NCBI RefSeq assembly: GCF_000093025.1
Contig: NC_014207.1
Coordinates: 1,798,001 to 1,862,000, forward strand
Source: Methylotenera versatilis 301
GTDB lineage: Bacteria; Pseudomonadota; Gammaproteobacteria; Burkholderiales; Methylophilaceae
Direction: 5' to 3'
DNA length: 64,000 nt
Notes under the pieces: model-generated
The model's input: only the letters and a program-made list of their open reading frames with translations
Told to the model about the DNA's origin: nothing
Database searches by the model: none
Made by a program: the position numbers and the translations under genes
Shown here: positions 30,219-38,714 of the stretch, one piece after another
How the letters are laid out: the number at the start of each line of letters is the position of its first letter
Numbering within the stretch: the stretch's first letter is position 1

Positions 30219-30326
30219 TATTTGCCCCGATTTTAATTTGCGTTATTCTCATGGAGTTTATTGACATTCCATTACTCTATATTTCACAGCCAAGTAGATA
30301 CGTACTTTTTATAAAGGCCGTAACGC

Positions 30327-32087
30327 TTAAAGTTTAAAACCAGCTACAGAAGAACGTAACTCTTCAGCAAGTGATGTCAACTGACCTACAGAATCTGCGG
30401 TCAATTGCGTACCTTCTGTCGTTTGTGTTGTAATTTCTTGAATCAGTTGCATATTATTTGCAACCGTTGTTGCGGATTCAGTTTGCGCATTCGTTGCAGC
30501 AGAAATTGACTGAATTAATCGCGCCAAGTTATTGGTAACGGTTTCAATTTCCGTCAACGCCTGACCCGCAGCATCGGCAACTCGCGCACCCTCAACCACA
30601 CCCTCGGTACTCTTCTCCATCGCCACAACCGCGCCGTGTGTATCTGTTTGAATGGTTTTCACAATCGCACTAATTTGCTTAGTCGCTTCAGATGAACGTT
30701 CAGCCAAACGCTGAACCTCTTCCGCAACTACTGTAAAGCCTCGCCCTGCCTCACCAGCAGACGCCGCTTGAATCGCAGCGTTCAACGCTAGAATGTTGGT
30801 TTGTTCCGTAATATCAGAAATCAACTCCACGATTTCACTAATCTCTTGTGAGCTTTCACCCAAACGTTTAATACGTTTTGAAGTTTCCTGAATTTGTGTA
30901 CGAATTTCATTCATTCCAGAAATTGTATTCTGTACCGCTTGTGAACCTTGCGAAGCCGCTTCTAATGAGCGCTGCGCCACTTGTGAAGCCTGTGCCGCGT
31001 TGCTGGAAACTTGTAGAATAGAACGCGTCATATCAGTAACCGCGTCAGTTGTTTGCATAATTTGGTCTGATTGCGTTTCTGCAGCACTCAATAATTGAGA
31101 TGATGTACCTTGCGCAACTGAGGTCGCAGAAGTCACCTGCTCTGTCGCACGGTTAATCTCCGTCACCAAATCTCGCAAACTATCAATCGTGTAGTTGATA
31201 GAGTCGGCAATCGCACCAGTGATACTATCTCGCACTTGCGCTTTAACGGTTAAGTCACCATCCGCCAAGTCACCCATCTCATCAAGCAGCTGCAGAACGG
31301 CCGCTTGGTTATCCTGGCCTTCTTTAGCTAGCTGCTCAGTCAAACCAGATGATTGCTCTACTTGTTTTTTACCAAAGAAGTACATCAAAAGTACGATAAC
31401 CAAACCGATCAACAACAATAAGAACAATACTAATTTAATAAAGCTACTTTGTGATTCAACTAACGCCTTGTTTTCACTTTGCACTTCAGTAGTAAACGTA
31501 TTACCAGTTTGCTGCGCCACCTCAAAAGCCGCTGTTAAGTCTGATAATGGCGCAGAAGCCGCCACCGTTCCTAATGGTAGAGATGGAATAAAGCGGGTAT
31601 GCGCTACTTGGAAGAAGTTTTCACCTGCTTTAATTGTTGCTGTTAGGGAACCCTGCAGCTTTTCATTTTGAATATTTTTTTGCCAGTAGGCAGCACGCTC
31701 TTTAAATAAAGTTTCAAATTTCGCAGCATTAGCAATCGCCTTGTCGCGCTTCTCATTATTAAAATTTGTTGAAGCTACATAAGCTTGGTTGTAGAACGCA
31801 AACGCATCCACAGGGTAAAGTGGCGGAGGTAGCGCGTCTGCCGCCAAATCTTGGTACTGTTTCAGGTTGTTGTAAACTGGACCGTTCACGCGAACCTGGT
31901 TAACTACCCAAAAGCTCAAAGCAGCAAACAATATAAAAGCGACGATTTGAAGATACAACTGCCTAAAACTACCACTCATACCAGCAGCACTAGATGCACC
32001 CGAACCGGCACTTTTATTTTTTAGGTTATTAAAGAAACTACCTATTTGTAAAGGCAGATTTTTTACTACCGCAAGATTTAATGCCAT
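30327..32087 (-). CDS. pilJ: Pil-Chp methyl-accepting receptor PilJ
   Basis: A 586-residue chemoreceptor. First membrane helix at about 46-64 ([19 protein letters not shown]), a periplasmic PilJ-type sensory domain to about 212, a second helix (about 216-240), HAMP, and a signalling coiled coil whose tip reads [33 protein letters not shown] in part. It feeds signals from pili or surface contact to ChpA through PilI. There is no C-terminal NWETF-like tether for CheR. Position between pilI and chpA matches Pseudomonas. Confidence 0.94.
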   Translation of the reverse strand: MALNLAVVKNLPLQIGSFFNNLKNKSAGSGASSAAGMSGSFRQLYLQIVAFILFAALSFWVVNQVRVNGPVYNNLKQYQDLAADALPPPLYPVDAFAFYNQAYVASTNFNNEKRDKAIANAAKFETLFKERAAYWQKNIQNEKLQGSLTATIKAGENFFQVAHTRFIPSLPLGTVAASAPLSDLTAAFEVAQQTGNTFTTEVQSENKALVESQSSFIKLVLFLLLLIGLVIVLLMYFFGKKQVEQSSGLTEQLAKEGQDNQAAVLQLLDEMGDLADGDLTVKAQVRDSITGAIADSINYTIDSLRDLVTEINRATEQVTSATSVAQGTSSQLLSAAETQSDQIMQTTDAVTDMTRSILQVSSNAAQASQVAQRSLEAASQGSQAVQNTISGMNEIRTQIQETSKRIKRLGESSQEISEIVELISDITEQTNILALNAAIQAASAGEAGRGFTVVAEEVQRLAERSSEATKQISAIVKTIQTDTHGAVVAMEKSTEGVVEGARVADAAGQALTEIETVTNNLARLIQSISAATNAQTESATTVANNMQLIQEITTQTTEGTQLTADSVGQLTSLAEELRSSVAGFKL

Positions 32088-32162
32088 TTTGAACCCCAGT
32101 TCACAGAATTATTCTGCTTTATAAAAATAATCATCATGCTTTAAATATTTACTAACTCACCA

Positions 32163-32696
32163 CTAACTGATTGTTGGCTGAATAAACACCTTATCCTGAA
32201 CCAGCGCTTCAACATTCAGCTCAAACCATTCATTTTTATCAACATCTTCATACGAGCTCTCACTCAAGTACGCTGCTTTATTTTTATTGTTTTTATTCGC
32301 GGGCTTGCGTTTCATCGCCTCGACACTGCGCAACCCCACCAAGCTATCGATCACCACCGCCACCTGCGTCGTCACTTCGGAGTTAATAAGTACAATACGG
32401 TTATTGATAGATTTCGGGGTAGGCGGCAACCCCATAAATTGCGCTAAATCGGTAATGTTATATAAGTTACCACGCACGTTGGCCACACCTAAAAACCATG
32501 GCTGGGTTAGTGGAACATGCTGCATTGGCGGTACAGGCAAAACCTCGCTGACCTCATGCAAATTGATAAGCACTCTTTTTGAACCTACGATAACGCCTAA
32601 ACGAGAGGTGGAAACAGCACCGCCTTTTGCGGTTGCTTCTTTAAGACGCAATAAAATTGCTTCTTGAAATTCTCGTAGGTTGGAGGTTTTGGCCAT
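32163..32696 (-). CDS. pilI: CheW-like adaptor PilI
   Basis: A 177-residue single CheW domain: LGVIVGSKRVLINLHEVSEVLPV, then WFLGVANVRGNLYNITDLAQFMG. It couples PilJ to ChpA in the cytoplasmic array. It follows pilH by 33 bases and precedes pilJ by 75, all on the minus strand. Confidence 0.92.
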   Translation of the reverse strand: MAKTSNLREFQEAILLRLKEATAKGGAVSTSRLGVIVGSKRVLINLHEVSEVLPVPPMQHVPLTQPWFLGVANVRGNLYNITDLAQFMGLPPTPKSINNRIVLINSEVTTQVAVVIDSLVGLRSVEAMKRKPANKNNKNKAAYLSESSYEDVDKNEWFELNVEALVQDKVFIQPTIS

Positions 32697-32729
32697 AATG
32701 ATGATGTCAACTTATCAATAAAACTGCTT

Positions 32730-33095
32730 TTACTCTAAAGTTTTAATTAGAGACAACAAGTCAGCACTCACCACAGGCTTAGTCACACAAGCTTTGGCGC
32801 CCATCTTTAAAGCCCAAGCTAGATCTGTCGCCTGTGATTTACCTGTACAAAGGATCACTGGAATATGTGCAGTAGCTGCATCTTTAGTCAATGTTCGCGT
32901 TACTTGAAAACCTGTTAAGCCCGGCATCACTACATCACACAAAATTAAATCCGGATGTTTTGCAGCTACTTTAGTTAAACACTCTTCACCACTTTCCGCA
33001 CCAATCACGGTATAACCCGCGGTTTCTAGTAATTCTGTTAAGAAAAATCGATCTGTTGCTGAATCATCTACTACTAAAACTGTTTCAATTGCCAT
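32730..33095 (-). CDS. pilH: Response regulator PilH
   Basis: A 121-residue stand-alone receiver: VLVVDDSATD acidic pocket, phospho-Asp in LILCDVVMPGLTGFQ, and the conserved Lys in CVTKPV. No output domain. In Pseudomonas PilH damps or redirects phosphate flow from ChpA and promotes pilus retraction. The ATG lies 2 bases after the pilG stop, so the two are translated together. Confidence 0.92.
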   Translation of the reverse strand: MAIETVLVVDDSATDRFFLTELLETAGYTVIGAESGEECLTKVAAKHPDLILCDVVMPGLTGFQVTRTLTKDAATAHIPVILCTGKSQATDLAWALKMGAKACVTKPVVSADLLSLIKTLE

Positions 33096-33097
33096 AT

Positions 33098-33565
33098 TTA
33101 TTCTGCCTCTTGTGGGTTAGCTCTACTGATAGCCGCATAAGTTTGTACTGCGTCTATCAGTGTTTCTTGTGTGAAAGGTTTGGTCAAATATTGGTCGGAA
33201 CCTACCATGCGGCCGCGCGCGCGATCGAACAATCCATCTTTACTTGAAAGCATGATGACAGGTGTACTTTTGTAGCGAGCGTTTCTTTTAATGAGCGAGC
33301 AGGTTTGATAGCCATCGAGCCTAGGCATCATGATGTCTACAAAAATAATATCTGGATGTTCGTTTGAGATTTTGGCTAATGCATCAAATCCATCTTCCGC
33401 CAAAATGACTGAGCAACCTGAATTTTTAAGGAATATTTCAGCGCTACGACGTATCGTATTACTATCATCAATAACCATGACTTTGATTGCAGACAGCTGC
33501 TCTAAAGTCAGCTTTTGCTGCAATTCCTTACCTTGCTCTTCTTGACTTGGCTTTTTTTGGCTCAC
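33098..33565 (-). CDS. pilG: Response regulator PilG
   Basis: A receiver protein of 155 residues from the GTG at 33565, chosen because AAGGGAG lies 7 bases upstream; a TTG at 33571 is too close to that site. The VMVIDDSNTIRRSAE start, DIIFVDIMMPRLDGYQ phospho-Asp block and YLTKPF Lys are clear; DGFDALA and SLIKRNARYKSTPV are typical of PilG. It drives pilus extension through the PilB ATPase side. It is the first gene of the operon. Confidence 0.93.
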   Translation of the reverse strand: MSQKKPSQEEQGKELQQKLTLEQLSAIKVMVIDDSNTIRRSAEIFLKNSGCSVILAEDGFDALAKISNEHPDIIFVDIMMPRLDGYQTCSLIKRNARYKSTPVIMLSSKDGLFDRARGRMVGSDQYLTKPFTQETLIDAVQTYAAISRANPQEAE

Positions 33566-33631
33566 CAGCAAGCTCCCTTATTTGTGCGCAGTACTAAAGT
33601 TGACTATGTTCAATTGCGCTGATTATTTCTC

Positions 33632-33661
33632 ATTGTATCTACAGAATCATCTAATAAGCAA
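33632..33661 (-). promoter_or_regulatory. Weak candidate promoter of pilGHIJ-chpA
   Basis: Minus strand TTGCTT, an 18-base spacer, then TACAAT (5/6 to TATAAT). It would give a leader of about 60 bases. The -35 is poor (3/6), so this is tentative. Confidence 0.3.
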
Positions 33662-33752
33662 TAGGTTTAACAAACATATGCAATATATTAACTTATATAG
33701 GTATTATCAAGTTTTCGTAAAAACAGATATATATAATAAAATTATTACAATT

Positions 33753-33801
33753 ACCCATATGGGTAGCATATAATAATTTGTTAACAATTGTTACAAATTA
33801 T
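33753..33801. repeat. Two palindromes in the pilG-FIST divergent gap
   Basis: In the 308-base gap between the pilG and FIST starts: the perfect 12-bp palindrome ACCCATATGGGT (33753-33764), then ATAATTTGT (33773-33781) and ACAAATTAT (33793-33801) as 9-bp inverted arms around 11 bases. Either could be an operator for the FIST gene. The rest of the gap is AT-rich with no gene visible. Confidence 0.5.
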
Positions 33802-33873
33802 AACAACTATATTAAAAGTACCATAACAGGTACTTAAAGCTTGATGTTTAAGGCTAAAACTAAAGGGATGAGC

Positions 33874-35025
33874 ATGATAGTAAAACAAGAATCTTTGACA
33901 GCTAAAATGACATTAAAAGATCTGCCTGCAGCCTCACCGCTGCCCATGGCAAACTTAGTATTAGTGTTTGGTTCAGTAAAGCGCTTTGGCGACTCTAAGT
34001 TGGAGAGCATATTAAAAACACGCTATCCTGCAGCACAGATTATCGGCTGTTCAACTTCAGGCGAAATTTCAGCTGACGGTGTGTTTGATGACAGCTTGCA
34101 GATTACTGCCGTGTTGTGGGAAAAAACGATACAGCGTGTGACTCATACCAAGATGACTAGCATGCAAAACTCTTATGAAACAGCGGTCGACCTAGCGCGC
34201 CAACTGAAATCTGATGATTTAAAAGCGGTACTAGTTTACTCTGACGGATTAAACGTAAACGGCTCCGAGCTTTTAGAGGGCTTTAAAAGTGTGTTGGGCG
34301 ATATTCCTCTTATGGGCGGCATGGCTGGCGATGGCTTTAATTTCAGCCAAACTGTGCAAATCTTCAACGAAACCATTTCAAATGGCCTAGTGATTGCAGT
34401 TGGTTTGTATGGCAAAAATCTAGTGGCTGCTGCAGGCGTAGGTCGAGGCTGGAAGCCATATGGCCCACCTCGCAAAGTGACTCGATCAGAAAAGAACGTG
34501 GTTTTAGAGCTTGATGGCAAACCAGCCCTGCCACTGTACAACATGTACATAGGTGCACAGACTGCAAAAGGCTTGCCAGGGAGCGGCTTAAAATTCCCAT
34601 TTGCTATCATCGAAGAAGGCAAACGTGATATTGAGAAAATCCGCACACTATTAGCTATCGATAGCGCTAAAAATAGTCTTACTTTTGCGGGCAACGTAGA
34701 TGAAGGTGAAACTGTACGTTTCTGTCAAGCAACACATGATAGGCTAGTTGAAGGCGCTGGCGATGCGGCACACCTCGTTACCAATCAAATCAGCACTAAT
34801 CAAACAGGCTTAGCAATCTGTGTGAGCTGCGTTGGCCGTAAAGGTGTGATGGCAGAATTAGTTGTCGACGAGGTCAAACTAGTCAAACAAATCCTAGGCT
34901 CTCAAACTGCGATCACCGGCTTCTACTCTTACGGTGAATTTGCACCGCGCCCAGATACTAGTGATAGCGTATTGCATAACCAAACGATGACCATTGGTTA
35001 TTTAAGTGAAGATCTATTTGCTTAA
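33874..35025 (+). CDS. FIST-domain sensory protein
   Basis: The ATG at 33874 is chosen because AAAGGG lies 6 bases before it; the frame extends to 33841. The 383-residue protein has a FIST-N domain (about 20-215: IIGCSTSGEISADGVFD, LVYSDGLNVNGSELL, LMGGMAGDGFNF) and a FIST-C domain (about 225-370, ending with GFYSYGEFAP). FIST domains are cytoplasmic small-ligand sensors, suggested to bind amino acids, often near chemotaxis or GGDEF genes. It is divergent from the Pil-Chp operon, so a sensory link is plausible but unproven. No output domain is attached. Confidence 0.88.
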   Translation: MIVKQESLTAKMTLKDLPAASPLPMANLVLVFGSVKRFGDSKLESILKTRYPAAQIIGCSTSGEISADGVFDDSLQITAVLWEKTIQRVTHTKMTSMQNSYETAVDLARQLKSDDLKAVLVYSDGLNVNGSELLEGFKSVLGDIPLMGGMAGDGFNFSQTVQIFNETISNGLVIAVGLYGKNLVAAAGVGRGWKPYGPPRKVTRSEKNVVLELDGKPALPLYNMYIGAQTAKGLPGSGLKFPFAIIEEGKRDIEKIRTLLAIDSAKNSLTFAGNVDEGETVRFCQATHDRLVEGAGDAAHLVTNQISTNQTGLAICVSCVGRKGVMAELVVDEVKLVKQILGSQTAITGFYSYGEFAPRPDTSDSVLHNQTMTIGYLSEDLFA

Positions 35026-35089
35026 TTTCTGAATTTACCAATAGCAAAAGACCCTATTAAAACAAGGGATTATGCAGGTAATAATTATC

Positions 35090-35120
35090 AAACGCTCAGT
35101 GCAAACTGGGCGTTTTTGTT
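35090..35120 (+). terminator. Terminator after FIST gene
   Basis: AAACGCTCAG pairs with CTGGGCGTTT (one G-T pair) around TGCAAA, followed by a T-rich tail. It lies 65 bases after the stop and just before the tpx leader. Confidence 0.75.
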
Positions 35121-35176
35121 TTATGATGCTAGGTCTAGCATTTCTATTCAAAACCCATAAAAAGAGGAAAATCATC

Positions 35177-35680
35177 ATGACAAATACAGTCACTTTAAAA
35201 GGCGGTCCCGTTGCAATCGGCGGCAACTTTCCACAAAAAGGCCAAACAGCCCCAGACTTTCAACTTGCTGATGCGAAACGCAATTTAGTTGGACTTGATG
35301 CATTCACTGGTAAGCGTAAAGTGCTAAACATATTCCCAAGTATTGATACACCAACTTGCGCAATGTCAGTACGTACTTTCAACCAAAAAGCGAGCGGCAT
35401 GAATAACACGGTTGTTTTGTGCATTTCTGCTGATTTGCCATTCGCACAAAGCCGTTTTTGCGGTGCTGAAGGCATTGAAAACGTGGTTAACTTATCTACA
35501 TTCCGTGACACAGCGAAATTTTCAAAAGATTACGGCGTGCAAATTTTAGATAGCAGCCTAGCTGGTTTAACAGCGCGCGCTGTTGTGGTACTAGATGAAA
35601 ATAACAATGTTTTGCATAGTGAATTGGTTTCAGAAATCGCCAATGAACCTAACTATGATGCAGCATTAGCTAGCTTATAG
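35177..35680 (+). CDS. tpx: Thiol peroxidase, atypical 2-Cys peroxiredoxin
   Basis: The ATG at 35177 follows AGAGGA and gives 167 residues, the family length; upstream in-frame codons to 35072 run through the preceding terminator. The peroxidatic Cys sits in [12 protein letters not shown] and the resolving Cys in QSRFCGAEG. Tpx reduces H2O2 and lipid peroxides using thioredoxin, in the cytoplasm or periplasm depending on species; no signal peptide is seen here. It is flanked by terminators and so is probably a single-gene unit. Confidence 0.95.
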   Translation: MTNTVTLKGGPVAIGGNFPQKGQTAPDFQLADAKRNLVGLDAFTGKRKVLNIFPSIDTPTCAMSVRTFNQKASGMNNTVVLCISADLPFAQSRFCGAEGIENVVNLSTFRDTAKFSKDYGVQILDSSLAGLTARAVVVLDENNNVLHSELVSEIANEPNYDAALASL

Positions 35681-35687
35681 TTCTGTC

Positions 35688-35728
35688 AGCAAGAAAAAAG
35701 CCCAACAATGCTGGGCTTTTTTCTTGCT
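35688..35728. terminator. Strong bidirectional terminator after tpx
   Basis: A perfect 17-bp stem: AGCAAGAAAAAAGCCCA with TGGGCTTTTTTCTTGCT, 7-base loop. It lies between the converging tpx and YbaK-type genes. Confidence 0.92.
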
Positions 35729-35772
35729 CTAGTTAAATAAAATATGAATACGCAGTTGGAGCTACCTCTGAG

Positions 35773-36273
35773 TTAACTCTCCAACTTAACAAAACTTCCC
35801 CACTCTTTGTTTACCATTAAACTGCTTAAATCTTGTCCTTTCAGAGACAAGGCATAGCCCAACACGCCACTGCCAATCACCACAAACTCATAGCTACTTA
35901 CACTGTTATCTACCAGCACTCTCACACTATCTGGCAAAGCAATTGGAGGAACTGCGCCAACCATATAGCCCGTAACTTCTGACACTTCGTCATACTCTGC
36001 CATACGCAATTTACGTTCATTTAAATATGCTCGCAATAAACCCCAATCAGCACGCCCACCTCCTGCAACTGCCAATAAAGCGTATTGACCTGACTCAGCT
36101 TTAAATACCACACTACGCACCACTGAGTTATGGTCTAAGCCTTTTGTAGTGAGTAGCTCTTCTAAACTGCGCACGGGCTTTTTATCTTCACTAAGCGGAA
36201 TTTCAATCACATCATAGGCAATATCTTTGGACTGTAATAATGCAGTTACGGCTGAAGTAATATTACTACGCAT
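35773..36273 (-). CDS. YbaK/ProX-type aminoacyl-tRNA deacylase family protein
   Basis: A 166-residue single-domain protein of the YbaK/prolyl-tRNA editing fold. The conserved VVRSVVFKA strand has the catalytic Lys, and MVGAVPPIALP is the GxxxP substrate loop; AVAGGGRADW precedes it. Free-standing members hydrolyse wrongly charged tRNAs (Cys-tRNA-Pro, Ala-tRNA-Pro and others). The exact substrate cannot be read from sequence. It follows the MazG-like gene by 31 bases on the same strand. Confidence 0.85.
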   Translation of the reverse strand: MRSNITSAVTALLQSKDIAYDVIEIPLSEDKKPVRSLEELLTTKGLDHNSVVRSVVFKAESGQYALLAVAGGGRADWGLLRAYLNERKLRMAEYDEVSEVTGYMVGAVPPIALPDSVRVLVDNSVSSYEFVVIGSGVLGYALSLKGQDLSSLMVNKEWGSFVKLES

Positions 36274-36304
36274 GCTAACTCCTTAAAATATAAGAAGAAA
36301 TGAA

Positions 36305-36658
36305 TTATTGGTAATCAGTATATTTTGCATTACTGCCTTTGCATTTTTCTACTGGGTATTTTTTCGCATTCAAGTCTATTTTCTTGTTCGCGGCTTCGAT
36401 TAAGTCAACGCCACAAACTTCAGCTATTCTAAGTAGATAAACAAATGTATCTGATAGCTCTTGGCCTACTTGCTCTCTAGTTTCGGCATTCAAGTTTTTA
36501 CTTTCTTGCTCAGTCATCCATTGAAAGTGTTCCACCACCTCGCCTGCTTCAACAATCATCGCCATCGCTAAATTTTTAGGAGAATGAAACTGCGCCCAAT
36601 CACGCTCTTCAACAAAAGTATTCACTCGCGTTCTAAGTTGATTTAGTGAATCACTCAT
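36305..36658 (-). CDS. MazG-like nucleotide pyrophosphohydrolase
   Basis: The ATG at 36658 (MSDSLNQLR) follows GGAT and overlaps the rlmL stop by 8 bases, giving 117 residues. The all-alpha NTP-PPase pattern is present: EAGEVVEHFQW (ExxE) and ELSDTFVYLLRIA (ExxD). Such enzymes hydrolyse nucleoside triphosphates (often dCTP, or modified dNTPs) to monophosphates, cleansing the pool. The short form resembles RS21-C6/dCTPase relatives rather than the two-domain MazG. Coupled to rlmL. Confidence 0.85.
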   Translation of the reverse strand: MSDSLNQLRTRVNTFVEERDWAQFHSPKNLAMAMIVEAGEVVEHFQWMTEQESKNLNAETREQVGQELSDTFVYLLRIAEVCGVDLIEAANKKIDLNAKKYPVEKCKGSNAKYTDYQ

Positions 36659-37811
36659 TAGGCTTATCCTTTCGGTTGCTCCCTGCCACCATTTTAATTT
36701 CAAATAATCGACACTCTAAAGAACCATTAAACAATGGTGTACGCTTACTTGGCGTCAAACGCATCAACTTTGGCATGGTTAAATCGTTAGTTAAGAAATA
36801 AGTATTCCAACCTGCAAATTTACGTTTTAAAACTTCGCCCATTTTAGGGTAAAGCAGCGCCAAATCATCACCTTCGCCAATACGCACGCCATACGGAGGG
36901 TTTGCCACCATCACGCCACTATCAGCTGGTGGAACAACAGCAATCATATCAACGTGAGATAACTGTACCGCTTCTAACAAACCTGCATCTTCCAGATTTT
37001 GCTTACTGATGCGCACCGCGCGTAAATCAATATCTGAGCCATAAATCTTTTGAAAAGTCACCTTTTTAACTTTGCTCAATGCTTGGTTTTTAATCTTACT
37101 CCAAACTTCGGGCACGAAAGTGTTCAGTTTTTCAAAACCAAAACTTCTTTTGTAGCCTGGTGCCATGTCTAACGCAATCATCGCAGCTTCGAGTAAAAAC
37201 GTACCGCTGCCACACATTGGATCTAACAAAGGCTGCCCAACTTGCCAGCCAGATAGTTTTAAAATACCAGCCGCCAAGTTCTCGCGCAATGGTGCTTCAA
37301 TACTTGCGCCGCGATTACCGCGTTGATACAAAGCCGCTCCAGAAGTATCCAAATAGAACTGATATTCGTCAGCCGCCAAGTAGGCGTGAATGCGTACTGC
37401 TGGCGTTTTAGTATCAATATAAGGACGACTTCCTACCGCCATTCTAAACTTGTCACACACTGCATCTTTGATTTTTAAGGTGGCAAACTCTAGGCTTTTT
37501 AAAGGGCATTTCACGCCAGTCACTTTAACCATGAAGTCATTTTTTACATTAAACCATTGTGGCCAATCAAGTTTGTAGGCGCCTTCAAATAGGTCTTCTT
37601 CGTTTAAATATTTACCACGTGCTACTTGCCACAAAATACGTGTAGCAATACGCGAATGCAGGTTTGCCGCATAGCACACCGCCCAGTCGCCATCAAAACT
37701 CACGCCACCATCAGTCAGCTTGATTGATTTGGCTTTAACTTCTTGTAACTCATCAGCAAGTAATTGCTCTAAACCACGTGGGCAAGTTGCGAAATAACGA
37801 TTGGGTATCAT
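36651..37811 (-). CDS. rlmL: 23S rRNA (guanine-N2)-methyltransferase, RlmL-type
   Basis: A 386-residue protein with an N-terminal ferredoxin-like and THUMP RNA-binding region (about 1-160; MIPNRYFATCPRGLE start) and a class I SAM methyltransferase. The motif I is LLDPMCGSGTFLLEAA and the catalytic motif is VANPPYG, typical of guanine-N2 methylation. E. coli RlmKL is about 700 residues with a second methyltransferase (RlmK); only the L half is present here, as in many Betaproteobacteria. Site m2G2445 is inferred from family. Confidence 0.9.
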   Translation of the reverse strand: MIPNRYFATCPRGLEQLLADELQEVKAKSIKLTDGGVSFDGDWAVCYAANLHSRIATRILWQVARGKYLNEEDLFEGAYKLDWPQWFNVKNDFMVKVTGVKCPLKSLEFATLKIKDAVCDKFRMAVGSRPYIDTKTPAVRIHAYLAADEYQFYLDTSGAALYQRGNRGASIEAPLRENLAAGILKLSGWQVGQPLLDPMCGSGTFLLEAAMIALDMAPGYKRSFGFEKLNTFVPEVWSKIKNQALSKVKKVTFQKIYGSDIDLRAVRISKQNLEDAGLLEAVQLSHVDMIAVVPPADSGVMVANPPYGVRIGEGDDLALLYPKMGEVLKRKFAGWNTYFLTNDLTMPKLMRLTPSKRTPLFNGSLECRLFEIKMVAGSNRKDKPNE

Positions 37812-37895
37812 AATAAATATTCTTAAATTTAAGTGTTTAAATACTGCTAAGTTAACTAGCCGTTTGTTAGCTGCCTATCGAGACTATGGTAATGC

Positions 37896-38714
37896 TTAAT
37901 TGCTACCAGCATCGCCTCTGAGCATCAGCCTTTTTTGGTACACCTGATTATCGTTGCATAGTTTATCGATGAAATCAGAAAACTCTATTTGGTGCTGCGC
38001 TTCAAGCGCTTTTGCACGCTCTTGCAGACTGGCTACATTCAGATTACTCGGGGCTTTATTAAAGCCGAACACGACGATATTGCCAGGTTTTCCAGTACGC
38101 ATCATCAACACCTTTTGCTCAAAACTTTGCTCTATGCGCTGCAAATAAATATCAAAATTCTTATCGCTGCCCCATAGATTGATTACAAATATCCCGTCAC
38201 CTTTTAAAGTTGCTGAACATTGATCAAAAAAATCTTGGCTGCAAAAATCTGGTGGAATACCGTTGCTATCAAACGCGTCAATCAGCAATACATCAGTGGT
38301 ATGAATATGCTCAGCCAAATACTGCAAGCCATCGCCCTCAATCACATCAAAATAGTCACCATTTTCTGGCACAAAAAATTGATTACGTGCCATTTGAATG
38401 ACTTTAGGATTGATCTCAACAATAGTACTTTTAATACCTTGGCAATGTTTGTGCACATACTTTGCGACAGATCCGCCACCCAAGCCGATGGTAAGCATAT
38501 CTTTAACATTAGTCCTAAACAGTAAAAAGCACATAATGCCACGTGTATATGTGAGCTCCAACGCAAACGGGTCACGTATGCGCATAGCGCTTTGTATGGT
38601 GACTGAGCCTAAATGCAATGAGCGCACGCCATCAGTTTCGCTCACATAAACCGTTTCGTCTGCTGCGCTAGTATTGGTGAAATTGCGCATTAAATGTTTA
38701 GCGACACGAAACAT
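37896..38714 (-). CDS. Spermidine synthase-like methyltransferase-fold protein
   Basis: A 272-residue protein of the polyamine aminopropyltransferase family: a nucleotide-binding GLGGGSVAKY, EINPKVIQMA, EGDGLQYL and LLIDAFDSNGIP (keeps the two Asp of the SpeE DxxD stretch). The N-terminal region is short, and the YHE-like putrescine loop before the glycine motif reads YTRGIMC instead. So the fold is clear but the substrate is doubtful. Its ATG overlaps the stop of the RNase II gene (TAATG), so the two are made together. No S-adenosylmethionine decarboxylase gene is in the window. Confidence 0.78.
   Translation of the reverse strand: MFRVAKHLMRNFTNTSAADETVYVSETDGVRSLHLGSVTIQSAMRIRDPFALELTYTRGIMCFLLFRTNVKDMLTIGLGGGSVAKYVHKHCQGIKSTIVEINPKVIQMARNQFFVPENGDYFDVIEGDGLQYLAEHIHTTDVLLIDAFDSNGIPPDFCSQDFFDQCSATLKGDGIFVINLWGSDKNFDIYLQRIEQSFEQKVLMMRTGKPGNIVVFGFNKAPSNLNVASLQERAKALEAQHQIEFSDFIDKLCNDNQVYQKRLMLRGDAGSN

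Noticed and set aside
31195-31671. 158-residue forward frame inside pilJ
   Set aside because: It is opposite the HAMP and membrane region of pilJ and reads as Ser/Lys-rich noise.
34236-34694. 152-residue reverse-strand frame inside the FIST gene
   Set aside because: The FIST frame has strong family motifs; the reverse frame has none.
35072-35176. 35-residue upstream extension of Tpx
   Set aside because: It runs through the terminator hairpin at 35090-35120; the ATG at 35177 has AGAGGA and gives the normal length.
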